Source: Parvibaculum indicum (GTDB taxonomy: Bacteria > Pseudomonadota > Alphaproteobacteria > Parvibaculales > Parvibaculaceae). Taken from it: DNA of 64,000 nt. The stretch spans positions 166,051 through 230,050 of the forward strand of contig NZ_JAASQO010000007.1 in assembly GCF_011762095.1 (NCBI RefSeq), in the 5' to 3' direction. The stretch's first letter is position 1. Each line of letters opens with the position of its first letter. The position numbers were made by a program, and so were the translations under genes. Below, one piece after another: positions 45,747 to 53,702 of this stretch. The notes beneath the pieces are model-generated. The model was given only the letters and a program-made list of their open reading frames with translations, was not told where the DNA came from and searched no databases.

Positions 45747-46466
45747 CTAGCCGGGCAGGATGCCGAGCGGGCCGAGCACGACCGGGTCCGGATCGGGCAA
45801 TCGGGGCGCTTTGCTGTCGGCGGGGGCCGGGGCTTCCAGAAGGGCCGTGAGGGTGACGGCGAGATGGGTGAGCGTTTCGTCCGCGCTCCAGGTCGGGTGC
45901 TGGCGCGAGGCGTCCGACAGGGCGGCTTCGCGGGCGGAAATCACGCTGCCGAGATAGGCGCCCATGAAAACGAAACGCTGATTGAGCGCACTCGGCGTGA
46001 GGGTCGTCTCCAGCCGGCGCAGATGATCGAGACAGCGCAGATAGCCCGAGTTCCATTTCCCGTCGAGCGTCTCCATGAAGAAGTCGCGATGGGTCATGCC
46101 CAGCATGGTGACGAAGCGGTTGTAGCTGTTTTCGAGCTGCGACCCTTCCAGCGCGCGGACGGAGCTGCGGATCAGCACTTCGACCACCTCGCGCACGGTC
46201 GACGGGCCGCCCTGCGCCTCCAGCGCGTCGAGCAGGGCGTTGCGGTATTCGTCGATCAGGATGGCGCCGTCGAGGACGATCTCCCGGATGAGGGCTTCCT
46301 TGGAGCCGAAATGATAGCCGACGGCGGCGTGGTTCTTCTGGCCCGCCGCCTCGGCGATTTCGCGCACGGTGACGCCGTCGACGCCGCGTTCGGCAAAGAG
46401 CCGGCAGGCGATCTGCTTGAGATGCTGCGCGGCCTCGCTGCGCGGTTTGGGTTCCAGTCTGACCAT
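45747..46466 (-). CDS. TetR-family transcriptional regulator
   Basis: 239 residues with the ATG at 46466 (253 with ATG at 46508). HTH: CRLFAERGVDGVTVREIAEAAGQKNHAAVGYHFGSKEALI, the NHAAVxYHFGSK form being typical of regulators in acyl-CoA and terpenoid catabolic clusters. The C-terminal domain is helical and ends in Pro-rich sequence (KAPRLPDPDPVVLGPLGILPG). It is divergent from the kinase-dehydrogenase cluster at 46565, and an inverted GTCAA/TTGAC pair sits between them, so it likely controls that cluster, with an acyl-CoA or a related acid as ligand. A TTGACG/GATTCT promoter spaced by 17 nt would place transcription at or next to 46466. Confidence 0.85.
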   Translation of the reverse strand: MVRLEPKPRSEAAQHLKQIACRLFAERGVDGVTVREIAEAAGQKNHAAVGYHFGSKEALIREIVLDGAILIDEYRNALLDALEAQGGPSTVREVVEVLIRSSVRALEGSQLENSYNRFVTMLGMTHRDFFMETLDGKWNSGYLRCLDHLRRLETTLTPSALNQRFVFMGAYLGSVISAREAALSDASRQHPTWSADETLTHLAVTLTALLEAPAPADSKAPRLPDPDPVVLGPLGILPG

Positions 46467-46497
46467 GGGCGTCAGAATCCCATTGCATCGCCGGATC

Positions 46498-46520
46498 GTC
46501 AACTGCATTATCCATTTGAC
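46498..46520. promoter_or_regulatory. Inverted GTCAA/TTGAC pair between divergent TetR and kinase genes
   Basis: GTCAA at 46498-46502 and TTGAC at 46516-46520 in the only AT-rich stretch between the two starts. Read on the minus strand, TTGACG plus GATTCT 17 nt on makes a fair promoter for the regulator. Whether it is an operator or only overlapping -35 elements is unclear. Confidence 0.35.
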
Positions 46521-46564
46521 TTAAAAATACAGAAACGGGTGCCGATGTGGAGGAGACGACAGAA

Positions 46565-47590
46565 GTGCCGGGCGTGGATCTCAATGCGCTTCGCGGCTGG
46601 ATGGACGGCCGGGGGCTGGGCGAGGGACCGCTCGAGAATGTCGAGACGCTGGCGGGGGGCACGCAGAACATCCTGCTGAAGTTTTCCCGCGCGGGGCAGA
46701 CTTACGTGCTGCGGCGGCCGCCGGAGCATCTGCGCGCCAACTCCAACGAGACGATGCGGCGCGAGGCGCGCGTGCTGGCGGCGATCGCGGATACGGATGT
46801 GCCCCACCCCCCCCTCATCGCGGCCTGCCCGGAAGAGGATGTAATCGGCGCGTCCTTCTATCTCATGGAGCCGGTAAACGGCTTCAACCCGACGACGGGG
46901 CTTCCCGACTATCACGCGGGCTCGGAAGCGGTGCGCCACCGGATGGGGCTGTCGCTGGTCGAAGGGATCGCGGCGCTCGGCGCGCTCGACTACAAGGCGC
47001 TGGGGCTCGACGGGCTCGGCAAGCCGGAAAACTATCTCGAACGGCAGGTGGCGCGCTGGAAGGCGCAGCTAGAAAGCTATCGCGAACTCGACGGCTGGAC
47101 GGGACCTGCGGAAATTCCCGGCGTGGAGAAAGTCGCGGCATGGCTCGATAGTCACCGCCCTGCCGACTTCCAGCCCGGCATCATTCATGGCGACTACCAC
47201 CTCGCCAATGTGATGTACCGGTATGACAGCCCGGAACTCGCGGCCATCGTGGACTGGGAACTGACGACCATCGGCGATCCGCTGCTCGATCTCGGCTGGC
47301 TGCTTGCCACCTGGCCGGAAGGCAGCGGCAGCGGGGCGTCCGCCGTGGCGGTGACGCCGTGGAAGGGCTTTCCGAGCGCGGAAGAACTCGTCGCGCATTA
47401 CCGACCGCGCACCACGCGCAATGTGGACGCCATCGAGTGGTATGCGGTGCTCGCCTGCTACAAGCTCGGCATCATCCTCGAAGGCACGCATGCCCGCGCC
47501 TGCGCCGGACGCGCGCCGAAGGAAACGGGCGACATGCTTCACAACCAGACCATCGGCCTCTTCGAGCGAGCACTGCGCTGGATCGGCTGA
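46565..47590 (+). CDS. APH-like phosphotransferase (ACAD10/11 N-domain or LvaA type)
   Basis: 341 residues of the aminoglycoside-phosphotransferase/choline-kinase-like fold. The Brenner motif HGDYHLANV is at residues 208-216 and the metal-binding IVDWELTTIGDPLLDLGW near 228-245; the ATP-lobe Gly-rich ETLAGGTQNILLKF is at about 27-40. This subgroup corresponds to the kinase part of ACAD10/11 and to LvaA, which phosphorylate the hydroxyl of 4-hydroxyacyl-CoA. The start is the GTG at 46565, nine bases after GGAGGAG; GTG at 46547 lacks a ribosome site. It heads a plus-strand run with an SDR and an acyl-CoA dehydrogenase. Confidence 0.88.
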   Translation: MPGVDLNALRGWMDGRGLGEGPLENVETLAGGTQNILLKFSRAGQTYVLRRPPEHLRANSNETMRREARVLAAIADTDVPHPPLIAACPEEDVIGASFYLMEPVNGFNPTTGLPDYHAGSEAVRHRMGLSLVEGIAALGALDYKALGLDGLGKPENYLERQVARWKAQLESYRELDGWTGPAEIPGVEKVAAWLDSHRPADFQPGIIHGDYHLANVMYRYDSPELAAIVDWELTTIGDPLLDLGWLLATWPEGSGSGASAVAVTPWKGFPSAEELVAHYRPRTTRNVDAIEWYAVLACYKLGIILEGTHARACAGRAPKETGDMLHNQTIGLFERALRWIG

Positions 47591-47626
47591 ACGCATTCAA
47601 AACCAGAACAGATGAGGGAGGATCTC

Positions 47627-48361
47627 ATGACGGATACGGATTTCAGCGGCAAGACGGTGCTTGTCGTCGGCGGCTCCAGCGGCATCGGCAACGGCATTGC
47701 GCATGCCTTTCGGACACGCGGCGCGGAGGTGCATGTCTGGGGCACGCGCAAAAGCGCGGACGACTACAAGGGCGTGGAGGGCTCCGACATGACGGGGCTT
47801 CACTACGCGCATATGGATGTGTCCGACTTCGACGCCATCGAAGCCTATGCCCCGCCCTTCAAATCGCTCGACGTGCTGGTGCTGTGCCAGGGCACGGTCA
47901 TCTACAAGAAGGGCGAGTTCAAGATGGACGGCTTCCAGAAGGTGATGGACGTCAATCTGAACAGCCTGATGGCCTGCGCGATCAAGTTCCATGACATGCT
48001 GGCCACCAGCAAAGGCTCGCTCATCACGATCAGCTCCACCGCCGCCTATCACGCGACGCGCGGCAACCCGGCCTATAACGCCTCCAAGACCGGCGCGGTG
48101 GGTCTCACGCGCACGCTGGCGCAGGCCTGGGCGAAGGACGGCATTCGCGTGAACGGCGTCGCGCCGGGCCTCGTCGACACGAAGCTCACCAAGGTGACGA
48201 CGGACAATCCCGACCGCCTCAACGCCTCGCTGCAGGGCATTCCCATGCATCGCCTCGGCACGCCGTCGGACATGGCGGGCGTCACGCTTTTCCTCGCCTC
48301 GCCGCTGGCGGCCTATGTGCTCGGCCAGACCATTCCGGTCGATGGCGGGATCACGCTCTGA
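47627..48361 (+). CDS. Short-chain dehydrogenase/reductase (SDR)
   Basis: 244 residues. VVGGSSGIGNGIAHAF is the cofactor loop, VLCQGTVIYKKG stands where NAG usually is, the catalytic Ser is in TISSTAAYHATRGNPAYNASKTGAVGLT, which also contains the YxxxK pair. GTRKSADDYKG after the second strand suggests NADP(H). The C-terminus GQTIPVDGGITL is standard. ATG at 47627 follows GAGGGAGGATCTC. It sits 36 nt after the kinase gene and 36 nt before the acyl-CoA dehydrogenase gene, so it belongs to that operon; a hydroxyacyl-CoA dehydrogenase role is a plausible inference. Confidence 0.92.
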   Translation: MTDTDFSGKTVLVVGGSSGIGNGIAHAFRTRGAEVHVWGTRKSADDYKGVEGSDMTGLHYAHMDVSDFDAIEAYAPPFKSLDVLVLCQGTVIYKKGEFKMDGFQKVMDVNLNSLMACAIKFHDMLATSKGSLITISSTAAYHATRGNPAYNASKTGAVGLTRTLAQAWAKDGIRVNGVAPGLVDTKLTKVTTDNPDRLNASLQGIPMHRLGTPSDMAGVTLFLASPLAAYVLGQTIPVDGGITL

Positions 48362-48397
48362 ACTCAAAAATCAAAACACGACAAACAGGACGGCATC

Positions 48398-49615
48398 ATG
48401 AATTTCGATCATACGGACAAGGTGAAGGAGCTGATCGCCAAGCTCGAAGCCTTCATGGACAAGCACATCTATCCGGCCGAGGAAGAACATTATGAGTGGG
48501 TGACGGACCCGGCCAATCTGTGGAAGCACTGGCCGGGCCTCGAAGCGCTGAAGGAGAAGGCCCGCGCGGAAGGCTTGTGGAACCTCTTCCTGCCGGAAGA
48601 ATATGGCGATCTGAGCCCGGGGCTGACCAATCTGGAATATGCGCCGCTGGCCGAGATCATGGGCCGCGTGCCGTGGTCGTCGGAAGTCTTCAACTGCGCC
48701 GCGCCGGACACGGGCAATATGGAAGTGCTGGCGAAATACGGCAGCCCCGACCAGCAGAAGCGCTGGCTGCAGCCGCTGCTCGACGGCAAGATCCGCTCCG
48801 CCTATGTGATGACGGAACCGCAGGTCGCGTCCTCCGATGCGACCAATCTCGAGACCACCATCTTTCCCGATGGCGACGACTACGTCATCAACGGGCGCAA
48901 ATGGTGGATCTCCGGCATCATGGACGAACGCTGCGAAGTGATGCTCGTCATGGGCAAGACGCTGATGGACAATCCGCGCCACCAGCAGCACTCCACCATC
49001 ATCGTGCCGCGCGATACGCCGGGCTGGAAGATCGTGCGCAACCTGAAAGTGTTCGGATCCAAGAACTCGCCCGGCGGCGAAGCGGAACTGCTGTTCGAGA
49101 ATTGCCGCGTGCCGAAGGAGAACCTCATTCTCGGCGAGGGGCGCGGCTTCGAGATTGCGCAAGGCCGCCTCGGCCCGGGGCGCATCCACCATTGCATGCG
49201 GTCCATCGGCCAGGCGCAGCGGGCGCTCGAAATCATGGCGCGGCGCGTGGAGAACCGCGTCGCCTTCGGCAAGAAGATCGCCGACCAGAGCAGCATCCGG
49301 CAGGATGTCGCCCGCTCCTTCTGCGAGATCGAGCAGGCCCGCCTGCTGACGCTGAAGGCCGCCGACAGCATGGACAAATACGGCAACAAGATCGCGAAGG
49401 ACCTGATCGCCGCGATCAAGATCGTCGCGCCGCAAATGGCGCAGAACGTGACCGACCGCGCCATCCAGGCGCATGGCGGCATGGGCGTCAGCGACGATAC
49501 GCCGATTGCCGGTTTCTTCACGCTGAACCGCTTCGTGCGCATCGCGGACGGGCCGGACGAGGTGCACATGTCGCAGCTCGGCAAGCAGAAGATCAAGGAA
49601 TACAACGAGGCATGA
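48398..49615 (+). CDS. Acyl-CoA dehydrogenase, ACAD11-like
   Basis: 405 residues. FAD/substrate contacts include [22 protein letters not shown] and [38 protein letters not shown]-terminal [39 protein letters not shown] is the version found in ACAD10/11 and bacterial relatives: where ordinary acyl-CoA dehydrogenases have an YEG-type catalytic Glu, this reads ADGPDEVH. With the APH-type kinase in the same operon it may act on phosphorylated 4-hydroxyacyl-CoA rather than perform simple alpha,beta dehydrogenation. A terminator-like hairpin follows the stop. Confidence 0.93.
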   Translation: MNFDHTDKVKELIAKLEAFMDKHIYPAEEEHYEWVTDPANLWKHWPGLEALKEKARAEGLWNLFLPEEYGDLSPGLTNLEYAPLAEIMGRVPWSSEVFNCAAPDTGNMEVLAKYGSPDQQKRWLQPLLDGKIRSAYVMTEPQVASSDATNLETTIFPDGDDYVINGRKWWISGIMDERCEVMLVMGKTLMDNPRHQQHSTIIVPRDTPGWKIVRNLKVFGSKNSPGGEAELLFENCRVPKENLILGEGRGFEIAQGRLGPGRIHHCMRSIGQAQRALEIMARRVENRVAFGKKIADQSSIRQDVARSFCEIEQARLLTLKAADSMDKYGNKIAKDLIAAIKIVAPQMAQNVTDRAIQAHGGMGVSDDTPIAGFFTLNRFVRIADGPDEVHMSQLGKQKIKEYNEA

Positions 49616-49624
49616 GCCCGACGC

Positions 49625-49652
49625 GGGCGCTCCCGCCGGAGCGCCCGTTTCC
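49625..49652 (+). terminator. Terminator-like hairpin after the acyl-CoA dehydrogenase gene
   Basis: 9-bp stem GGGCGCTCC/GGAGCGCCC with CGCC loop, then TTTCCATTTT. It may limit read-through to the SnoaL-like gene starting at 49675. Confidence 0.65.
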
Positions 49653-49674
49653 ATTTTGAGGGAAGGAGACGAGC

Positions 49675-50100
49675 ATGGCGGTGCAAACGCCCGCCGGGCG
49701 CCTTGTCGAGGCGTTCGGCGATGTGGAGAAGATGTCGGCGCTTTATGCCGACGAGATCAACTGGAGCCTTTCGGCCTCGCTGCCCTATCCGCGCCCCATG
49801 ACGGGACGCGAGGCGGTGATCGCCTTCAACCGCTCCGTCTGGGAGGATATCTATTTTCCCGACTGCACGGTCGAGATTCTGGACGAGCTGGGCGACGAGA
49901 AACTAAGCGCGGTGCGCTTCATCTATCGTGCGCGCTACCGCGACAGCGGATTGCCTTACGAAAACGAATATACGCTCTTTGTACGCGGCGGGCCGGACGG
50001 CATTTCCGAAGTCTTCGAAGCGCTCGACACGCTGGCGGTCTTCGACCAGATGCGTGGCGAGGAAAAAGGCACCGCCTTCGCCCGCGCCAGCGGTGCCTGA
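49675..50100 (+). CDS. SnoaL/NTF2-like small protein
   Basis: 141 residues. The helical start (GRLVEAFGDVEKMSALYADEINWSL) followed by a curved beta sheet with GREAVIAFNRSVWEDIYFPDCTVEIL and AVRFIYRARYRDSGLPYENEYTLFVR matches the NTF2-like/SnoaL fold, seen in small isomerases, hydrolases and in many cluster-associated proteins. Catalytic residues cannot be told by eye. ATG follows GGAAGGAGACGAGC. It lies between the ACAD-like and second SDR genes and may be a pathway enzyme or an accessory protein of the operon. Confidence 0.75.
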   Translation: MAVQTPAGRLVEAFGDVEKMSALYADEINWSLSASLPYPRPMTGREAVIAFNRSVWEDIYFPDCTVEILDELGDEKLSAVRFIYRARYRDSGLPYENEYTLFVRGGPDGISEVFEALDTLAVFDQMRGEEKGTAFARASGA

Positions 50101-50124
50101 GCCATCACATCAAGGGAGGAAACG

Positions 50125-50895
50125 ATGACGGAATTGAGCCGGTCGGTGAAAGGGCTGACGGTGCTGGTGACCGGCGCCGCAAGCGGCATGGGCCGCGCGA
50201 CGGCGGAAGTCTTTGCCGCCGAGGACGCCAACGTGGCGGTGACGGATTACAATGGCGAGGGCGCGGCGAAAGTCGCGGAAGGCATCGCCGCGAAAGGCGG
50301 CAGTGCGAAAGCCTGGACCTTCGATGTCGGCAACAAGGACGAGATCGCGCGGGTCGTCGGCGAAGTGGCCGACCATTTCGGCGGGATCGATGCGGTGGTG
50401 AACAATGCCGGGATCGCGGGCTTCCTGCCCATCGACGACGAGGGCTATGACGCGCTTTTCGAGCGGATGCTGACTGTGTGCCTGACGGCGCATCAGCGCA
50501 TCATCCGGGCGGCGCTGCCTCACCTGCGGAAATCCTCCGCGCCGCGCATCGTGAACATCGCGTCGACCGAAGCACTCGGCGCGACGGCGCTGGACAGCCC
50601 CTATTCCGCCGCCAAGGCGGGCGTGACCGGGCTTACCCGCGCGCTGGCGGTGGAACTCGGCAAGGAAGGCATCACGGTCAATTGCATCTGCCCCGGCCCG
50701 ATCTCCACCGGCATGACGGAAGCGATCCCGGACGATCAGAAGCAGGTCTATGCCAAGCGCCGCACGGCGATGCGCCGCTACGGCCTGCCGGAAGAGGTGG
50801 CGCATATGACGCTGAGCCTCTGCCTGCCAGCGGCCTCCTACATTACCGGCGTCACCATTCCGGTGGATGGCGGGCTTATGGCCAGAAACGCCTGA
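50125..50895 (+). CDS. Short-chain dehydrogenase/reductase (SDR)
   Basis: 256 residues. [16 protein letters not shown] is the cofactor loop, VVNNAGIAG the NAG motif, catalytic Ser is in [23 protein letters not shown] with Tyr and Lys, and [10 protein letters not shown] follows. The Asp at the end of strand two (VTDYNGEG) indicates NAD(H). The C-terminus [12 protein letters not shown] is standard. ATG follows AAGGGAGGAAACG, only 24 nt after the SnoaL-like stop, so the pair are co-transcribed. It may oxidise a hydroxy intermediate. Confidence 0.92.
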   Translation: MTELSRSVKGLTVLVTGAASGMGRATAEVFAAEDANVAVTDYNGEGAAKVAEGIAAKGGSAKAWTFDVGNKDEIARVVGEVADHFGGIDAVVNNAGIAGFLPIDDEGYDALFERMLTVCLTAHQRIIRAALPHLRKSSAPRIVNIASTEALGATALDSPYSAAKAGVTGLTRALAVELGKEGITVNCICPGPISTGMTEAIPDDQKQVYAKRRTAMRRYGLPEEVAHMTLSLCLPAASYITGVTIPVDGGLMARNA

Positions 50896-50929
50896 GCGCA
50901 ATGCCTGAGCCCGGCGCAACATAAAAACA

Positions 50930-50962
50930 GGGCGGCGCGCCTATGAGCAAAACGCGCCGCCC
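50930..50962 (-). terminator. Terminator of the VOC-family gene
   Basis: 10-bp stem GGGCGGCGCG/CGCGCCGCCC between converging genes; read on the minus strand it is followed by TGTTTTTA. Confidence 0.8.
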
Positions 50963-50981
50963 GGCCCCCCAATCCGATCCG

Positions 50982-51473
50982 CTATTCGCGGGTGTAATGC
51001 GCCGGGATCTCCGGGTTCTCCCCGCCCTTGCGCCACAGCACGATCTCGTTGCCCCAGGGATCGCGGAAGGAATGGTTCAGACCGTTGAACTCCTTCCAGT
51101 AATGATCGCGCCAGAGGATTTCCGCGCCGCGCTTTTCCGCATCCGCCAGAATGCGCTCCGGGCTGTCGTCGTCGCTGACGAGGATCCAGAGGCGCGGCTT
51201 GCGACCCTCGCCCGCCACCATACGCGGCTCCACGCCATCCGGGTCGGGATGGGGGCGCGCATTGGCGGCATTATGGATACCGATATGGAAATTGCCGATC
51301 TGGCTTTCCGACCCGTCCGGGTTCAGGGCATTGCCGCCCGGCACCATGCGGTGGAAGACGCCATAGGGGCGGGGGTCGTTCTCCCAGCCGAACACATCGG
51401 CATAGAATGCGGCGCAGGCCGCCGGGTCGTCGGAGGAAAGGTCAAAAAAGATAAGCGTATTGGGATAAGGCAA
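50982..51473 (-). CDS. VOC/glyoxalase-superfamily protein
   Basis: 163 residues with the TTG at 51473 as start (GGGGA lies 9 nt before it); a TTG at 51503 would add ten residues, and no ATG is available near the domain. The vicinal-oxygen-chelate fold begins NTLIFFDLSSDDPAACAAFYADVFGWE and ends SFRDPWGNEIVLWRKGG, where Glu is a metal ligand. GxFHRMVPGGNALNPDGS is a distinctive insert. Likely an isomerase, dioxygenase or resistance-type protein; substrate unknown. Convergent with the SDR operon. Confidence 0.82.
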   Translation of the reverse strand: MPYPNTLIFFDLSSDDPAACAAFYADVFGWENDPRPYGVFHRMVPGGNALNPDGSESQIGNFHIGIHNAANARPHPDPDGVEPRMVAGEGRKPRLWILVSDDDSPERILADAEKRGAEILWRDHYWKEFNGLNHSFRDPWGNEIVLWRKGGENPEIPAHYTRE

Positions 51474-51605
51474 GGTCGGCGTCCCCGTCGTCAAAACAAG
51501 CAAGCGCCGTCATGACGCTTTCACGGGAGTCTCGCCGCCCTCGCCGATTATTGTCTTGTCCCAAAACGCCCTATTGCTGGACGCGCTTTTGCGGAGGGCT
51601 ACGCC

Positions 51606-51833
51606 TCAGGCGACTTCCACGCCCGGCATGGGGCCCGAGGTCCAGCCGAGGATACGCGGCTCGCCGTCGCCCTTCATCCAGTCCGACGCCTGTTTGACCA
51701 GGGCCACCGCCTCTTCCTGGCCGAAGGCGGCAAGCGCGTGCTCCCGCGAGGGCGCGAGGACGAGACAGATGTCGAGGGACTGGTCCGTTTCTTCGTGCTT
51801 CAGATGCAACTCATACAGTTTCATGAGAGTCAT
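51606..51833 (-). CDS. 75-aa orphan protein behind an FNR-type box
   Basis: 75 residues (72 from the second ATG). MKLYELHLKHEETDQSLDICLVLAPSREHALAAFGQEEA looks like a small alpha/beta fold: strand, strand, helix; the end GEPRILGWTSGPMPGVEVA could add another strand. No family is recognised; one Cys, no signal peptide, no membrane helix. GGAGAGGATC precedes the ATG. A perfect FNR-type palindrome lies about 236 nt upstream in an AT-rich gap, next to the nnrS gene end, so regulation by oxygen or nitric oxide is plausible. Confidence 0.6.
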   Translation of the reverse strand: MTLMKLYELHLKHEETDQSLDICLVLAPSREHALAAFGQEEAVALVKQASDWMKGDGEPRILGWTSGPMPGVEVA

Positions 51834-52164
51834 GATCCTCTCCCTGTTTTCTTCTTACTTTTTCAAAGTTCGAAAGGAGTTGCCGAGGGCGTCTTCCGAC
51901 GTCCTATCGTAGAAAGAGGCTAGACGCTTTTCCATGCAGTTTTATGAATTCGGTTAGTATTATGGATCCTTTACGGAATAATTTTTCGCCATGTCGTGCT
52001 GCAATGCAGAATCCACCCAATAACAGCGTATTCACTTTGGAACACCCAAAGTAATGGGTCCCTGCATTTTGATTTGAATCAAATGTTCATAACCCAGTGA
52101 GACAGCGCATCACATCCGTATCTTCGAGTTGACGAAAATCGCCGCAGAACTGGCCCACCGCTTG
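51834..52164. other. 331-nt AT-rich gap with two palindromes, no convincing gene
   Basis: Lower GC than its surroundings. It holds a perfect ACTTTGG/CCAAAGT inverted repeat (52034-52052) and the FNR-type box at 52069-52082. Only very short reading frames are present on either strand. The likely content is a promoter and long leader for the 75-aa gene on the minus strand, or a small RNA. Confidence 0.5.
52069..52082. promoter_or_regulatory. FNR/FixK-type box
   Basis: TTGATTTGAATCAA: a perfect match to the FNR-type consensus TTGAT-N4-ATCAA. It lies past the end of nnrS and upstream, at 236 nt, of the minus-strand 75-aa gene; no plus-strand gene follows. Confidence 0.6.
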
Positions 52165-53388
52165 TCAGGATGAGGTGCGCGGCCGCGGCCTTATGAGATA
52201 TCTGCCATAAACAATGGCGAAACCGAGAAAGGCGGCGGTCCAGAAAACGCCCGACACTTCGAAGAAACGCAGCATGAAAGCGGGCCAGAGCGATGCCGCA
52301 ATGCGAAAGAAAGCTGCGATAAAAAGCGCGGCGTAGATGAGGCAGGTCGCGCGGTCTGCCATAAGCGTCCTGCCCGTGTGACCGAGTGTCGCCCGCGTCA
52401 TGACGGCCACGGTCATGGTGCCGATGGCGCCCGCGGCGAAGGCATGGATTGCGGCCGCCGGCGGCAGCAGGGCCGGCCAGACAACACTGCCGGCCAGAAG
52501 CGCGAAGCCGAGCGGCAACCAGAGATAGGCAGCGTGGAGGACGAGGACGAGCGGTTCGGGCCCCGTGCGCCAGCCCTGCCAGCGCGACAGACGCACAAGT
52601 TGAAGAAGGGCCGCGAGCGCGGCAAGGATGGCAAGCATGGCGGAGGCCGGGGCAAGCACGAAGACCAACGCGGCAAGCCCGGTCGCGCCGAGCGCCAGAC
52701 GGTCCACCGTACCGAAGCCTGCGGGCAGCGCGGCCGAACCGCGCTTCACCAGCCAGTTGCGCGTGAAGCTCGGCACGATGCGCCCGCCGATGAGCGAGAT
52801 GAGCATGACCATGACGCCGAGGCCGAGCCGCGCGCCCGCGCCGCCGAACCGGCCGGAAAGCGACGTCCACCCGGCGGCCTCCAGATGCATCAGCGCATTG
52901 CCGAGCGTCAGAGCGAGCAAGGCGGCGACCATGGGGAGATTGCGCCAATTGCGGCCCGAGACGATCTCGCGCAGCACGATGGCGACAAAGACAAGCGGGA
53001 AAGCAAGATCGACAAGCGCGGCGGGCAGGGCGCCGATATATGCGGAGGACGACACCGCCACGCGGCCCGCCAGCCACAGGCATACCAGCCCCGCCAGAGG
53101 CAGGCCCTGAAGCGGCATGCGGCCAGTCCAGTTGGGGATCGCCGTCAGCAGGAAGCCCGCGACCACGGCCATGACGAAGCCATAGAGCATTTCATGGGCA
53201 TGCCAGCCTATCGGGCCGAAAAGCGTCGGCGGCAGGCCGCCCGCCAGCAGCATATGCAGCCAGCCCGACATGGCGATGGCGGCATAAAGCGCGGCAAACA
53301 GGAAAAAGGGACGGAAGCCCTGATCGAGGATCGCGGGGCCGGATTGCCGCCTGTAGCGGGGGATGGGGGTATGGCCGGGTTTTACCAT
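52165..53388 (-). CDS. nnrS: NnrS-family heme/copper membrane protein
   Basis: 407 residues with about 12 transmembrane helices. The beginning LDQGFRPFFLFAALYAAIAMSGWL and GWHAHEMLYGFVMAVVAGFLLTAIPNWTGRMP are diagnostic of NnrS, with His residues that may bind heme. NnrS supports growth under nitric oxide stress and is typically controlled by NnrR/DNR in denitrifiers. ATG at 53388 is preceded by AGGTGA. The DUF1858 gene ends 7 nt upstream, so the two are co-transcribed from a promoter carrying a TTGCG-N4-CGCAA palindrome. Confidence 0.95.
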   Translation of the reverse strand: MVKPGHTPIPRYRRQSGPAILDQGFRPFFLFAALYAAIAMSGWLHMLLAGGLPPTLFGPIGWHAHEMLYGFVMAVVAGFLLTAIPNWTGRMPLQGLPLAGLVCLWLAGRVAVSSSAYIGALPAALVDLAFPLVFVAIVLREIVSGRNWRNLPMVAALLALTLGNALMHLEAAGWTSLSGRFGGAGARLGLGVMVMLISLIGGRIVPSFTRNWLVKRGSAALPAGFGTVDRLALGATGLAALVFVLAPASAMLAILAALAALLQLVRLSRWQGWRTGPEPLVLVLHAAYLWLPLGFALLAGSVVWPALLPPAAAIHAFAAGAIGTMTVAVMTRATLGHTGRTLMADRATCLIYAALFIAAFFRIAASLWPAFMLRFFEVSGVFWTAAFLGFAIVYGRYLIRPRPRTSS

Positions 53389-53395
53389 CTGCCGC

Positions 53396-53611
53396 TCACC
53401 TTTCCCGTTCGGGAATGCAGGCGGCCACGACGTCGCGCTTCAGCGTTTCGGCATCGACGCCGTATTCGCGGGCCGCGTCATGGATCGTCATGAAGGGAGC
53501 GAGAAGGCAGCCGGGACATTTCATCCTGTAATCGATGAAGACACGGGCCGCCCAGGGCCAGCGCCGAAGCAGATCGGCGATCGTCGTGGTCGCAAAATCG
53601 ACATCCAGCAT
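53396..53611 (-). CDS. DUF1858-family redox disulfide protein
   Basis: 71 residues. A compact helical DUF1858 domain with the CPGC pair (Cys32, Cys35) in DYRMKCPGCLLAPFMTIHDAAREYGVD, as in proteins found with hybrid cluster proteins and denitrification genes. It may act as a thiol/disulfide or metal-handling partner for NO-related enzymes. ATG follows GGAGGATGAA. It starts the nnrS transcript and lies 59 nt after an NnrR-type palindrome. Confidence 0.85.
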   Translation of the reverse strand: MLDVDFATTTIADLLRRWPWAARVFIDYRMKCPGCLLAPFMTIHDAAREYGVDAETLKRDVVAACIPERER

Positions 53612-53669
53612 TTCATCCTCCAGCGTTCAGCTACCGGAGAGACACTAGAGGAGATACAGGGAATCCCAT

Positions 53670-53683
53670 TTGCGGGAGCGCAA
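53670..53683 (-). promoter_or_regulatory. NnrR/DNR-type box of the DUF1858-nnrS operon
   Basis: TTGCGGGAGCGCAA: perfect TTGCG-N4-CGCAA palindrome, extending one base each side, centred 65 nt before the DUF1858 start. This is suited to class II activation about 41 nt from transcription start. Confidence 0.75.
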
Positions 53684-53702
53684 ATAAAGCTCATACAGGC
53701 TG

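Noticed and set aside
46547..46564. GTG at 46547 as the start of the kinase gene
   Set aside because: No ribosome site precedes it, while the in-frame GTG at 46565 has GGAGGAG nine bases upstream.
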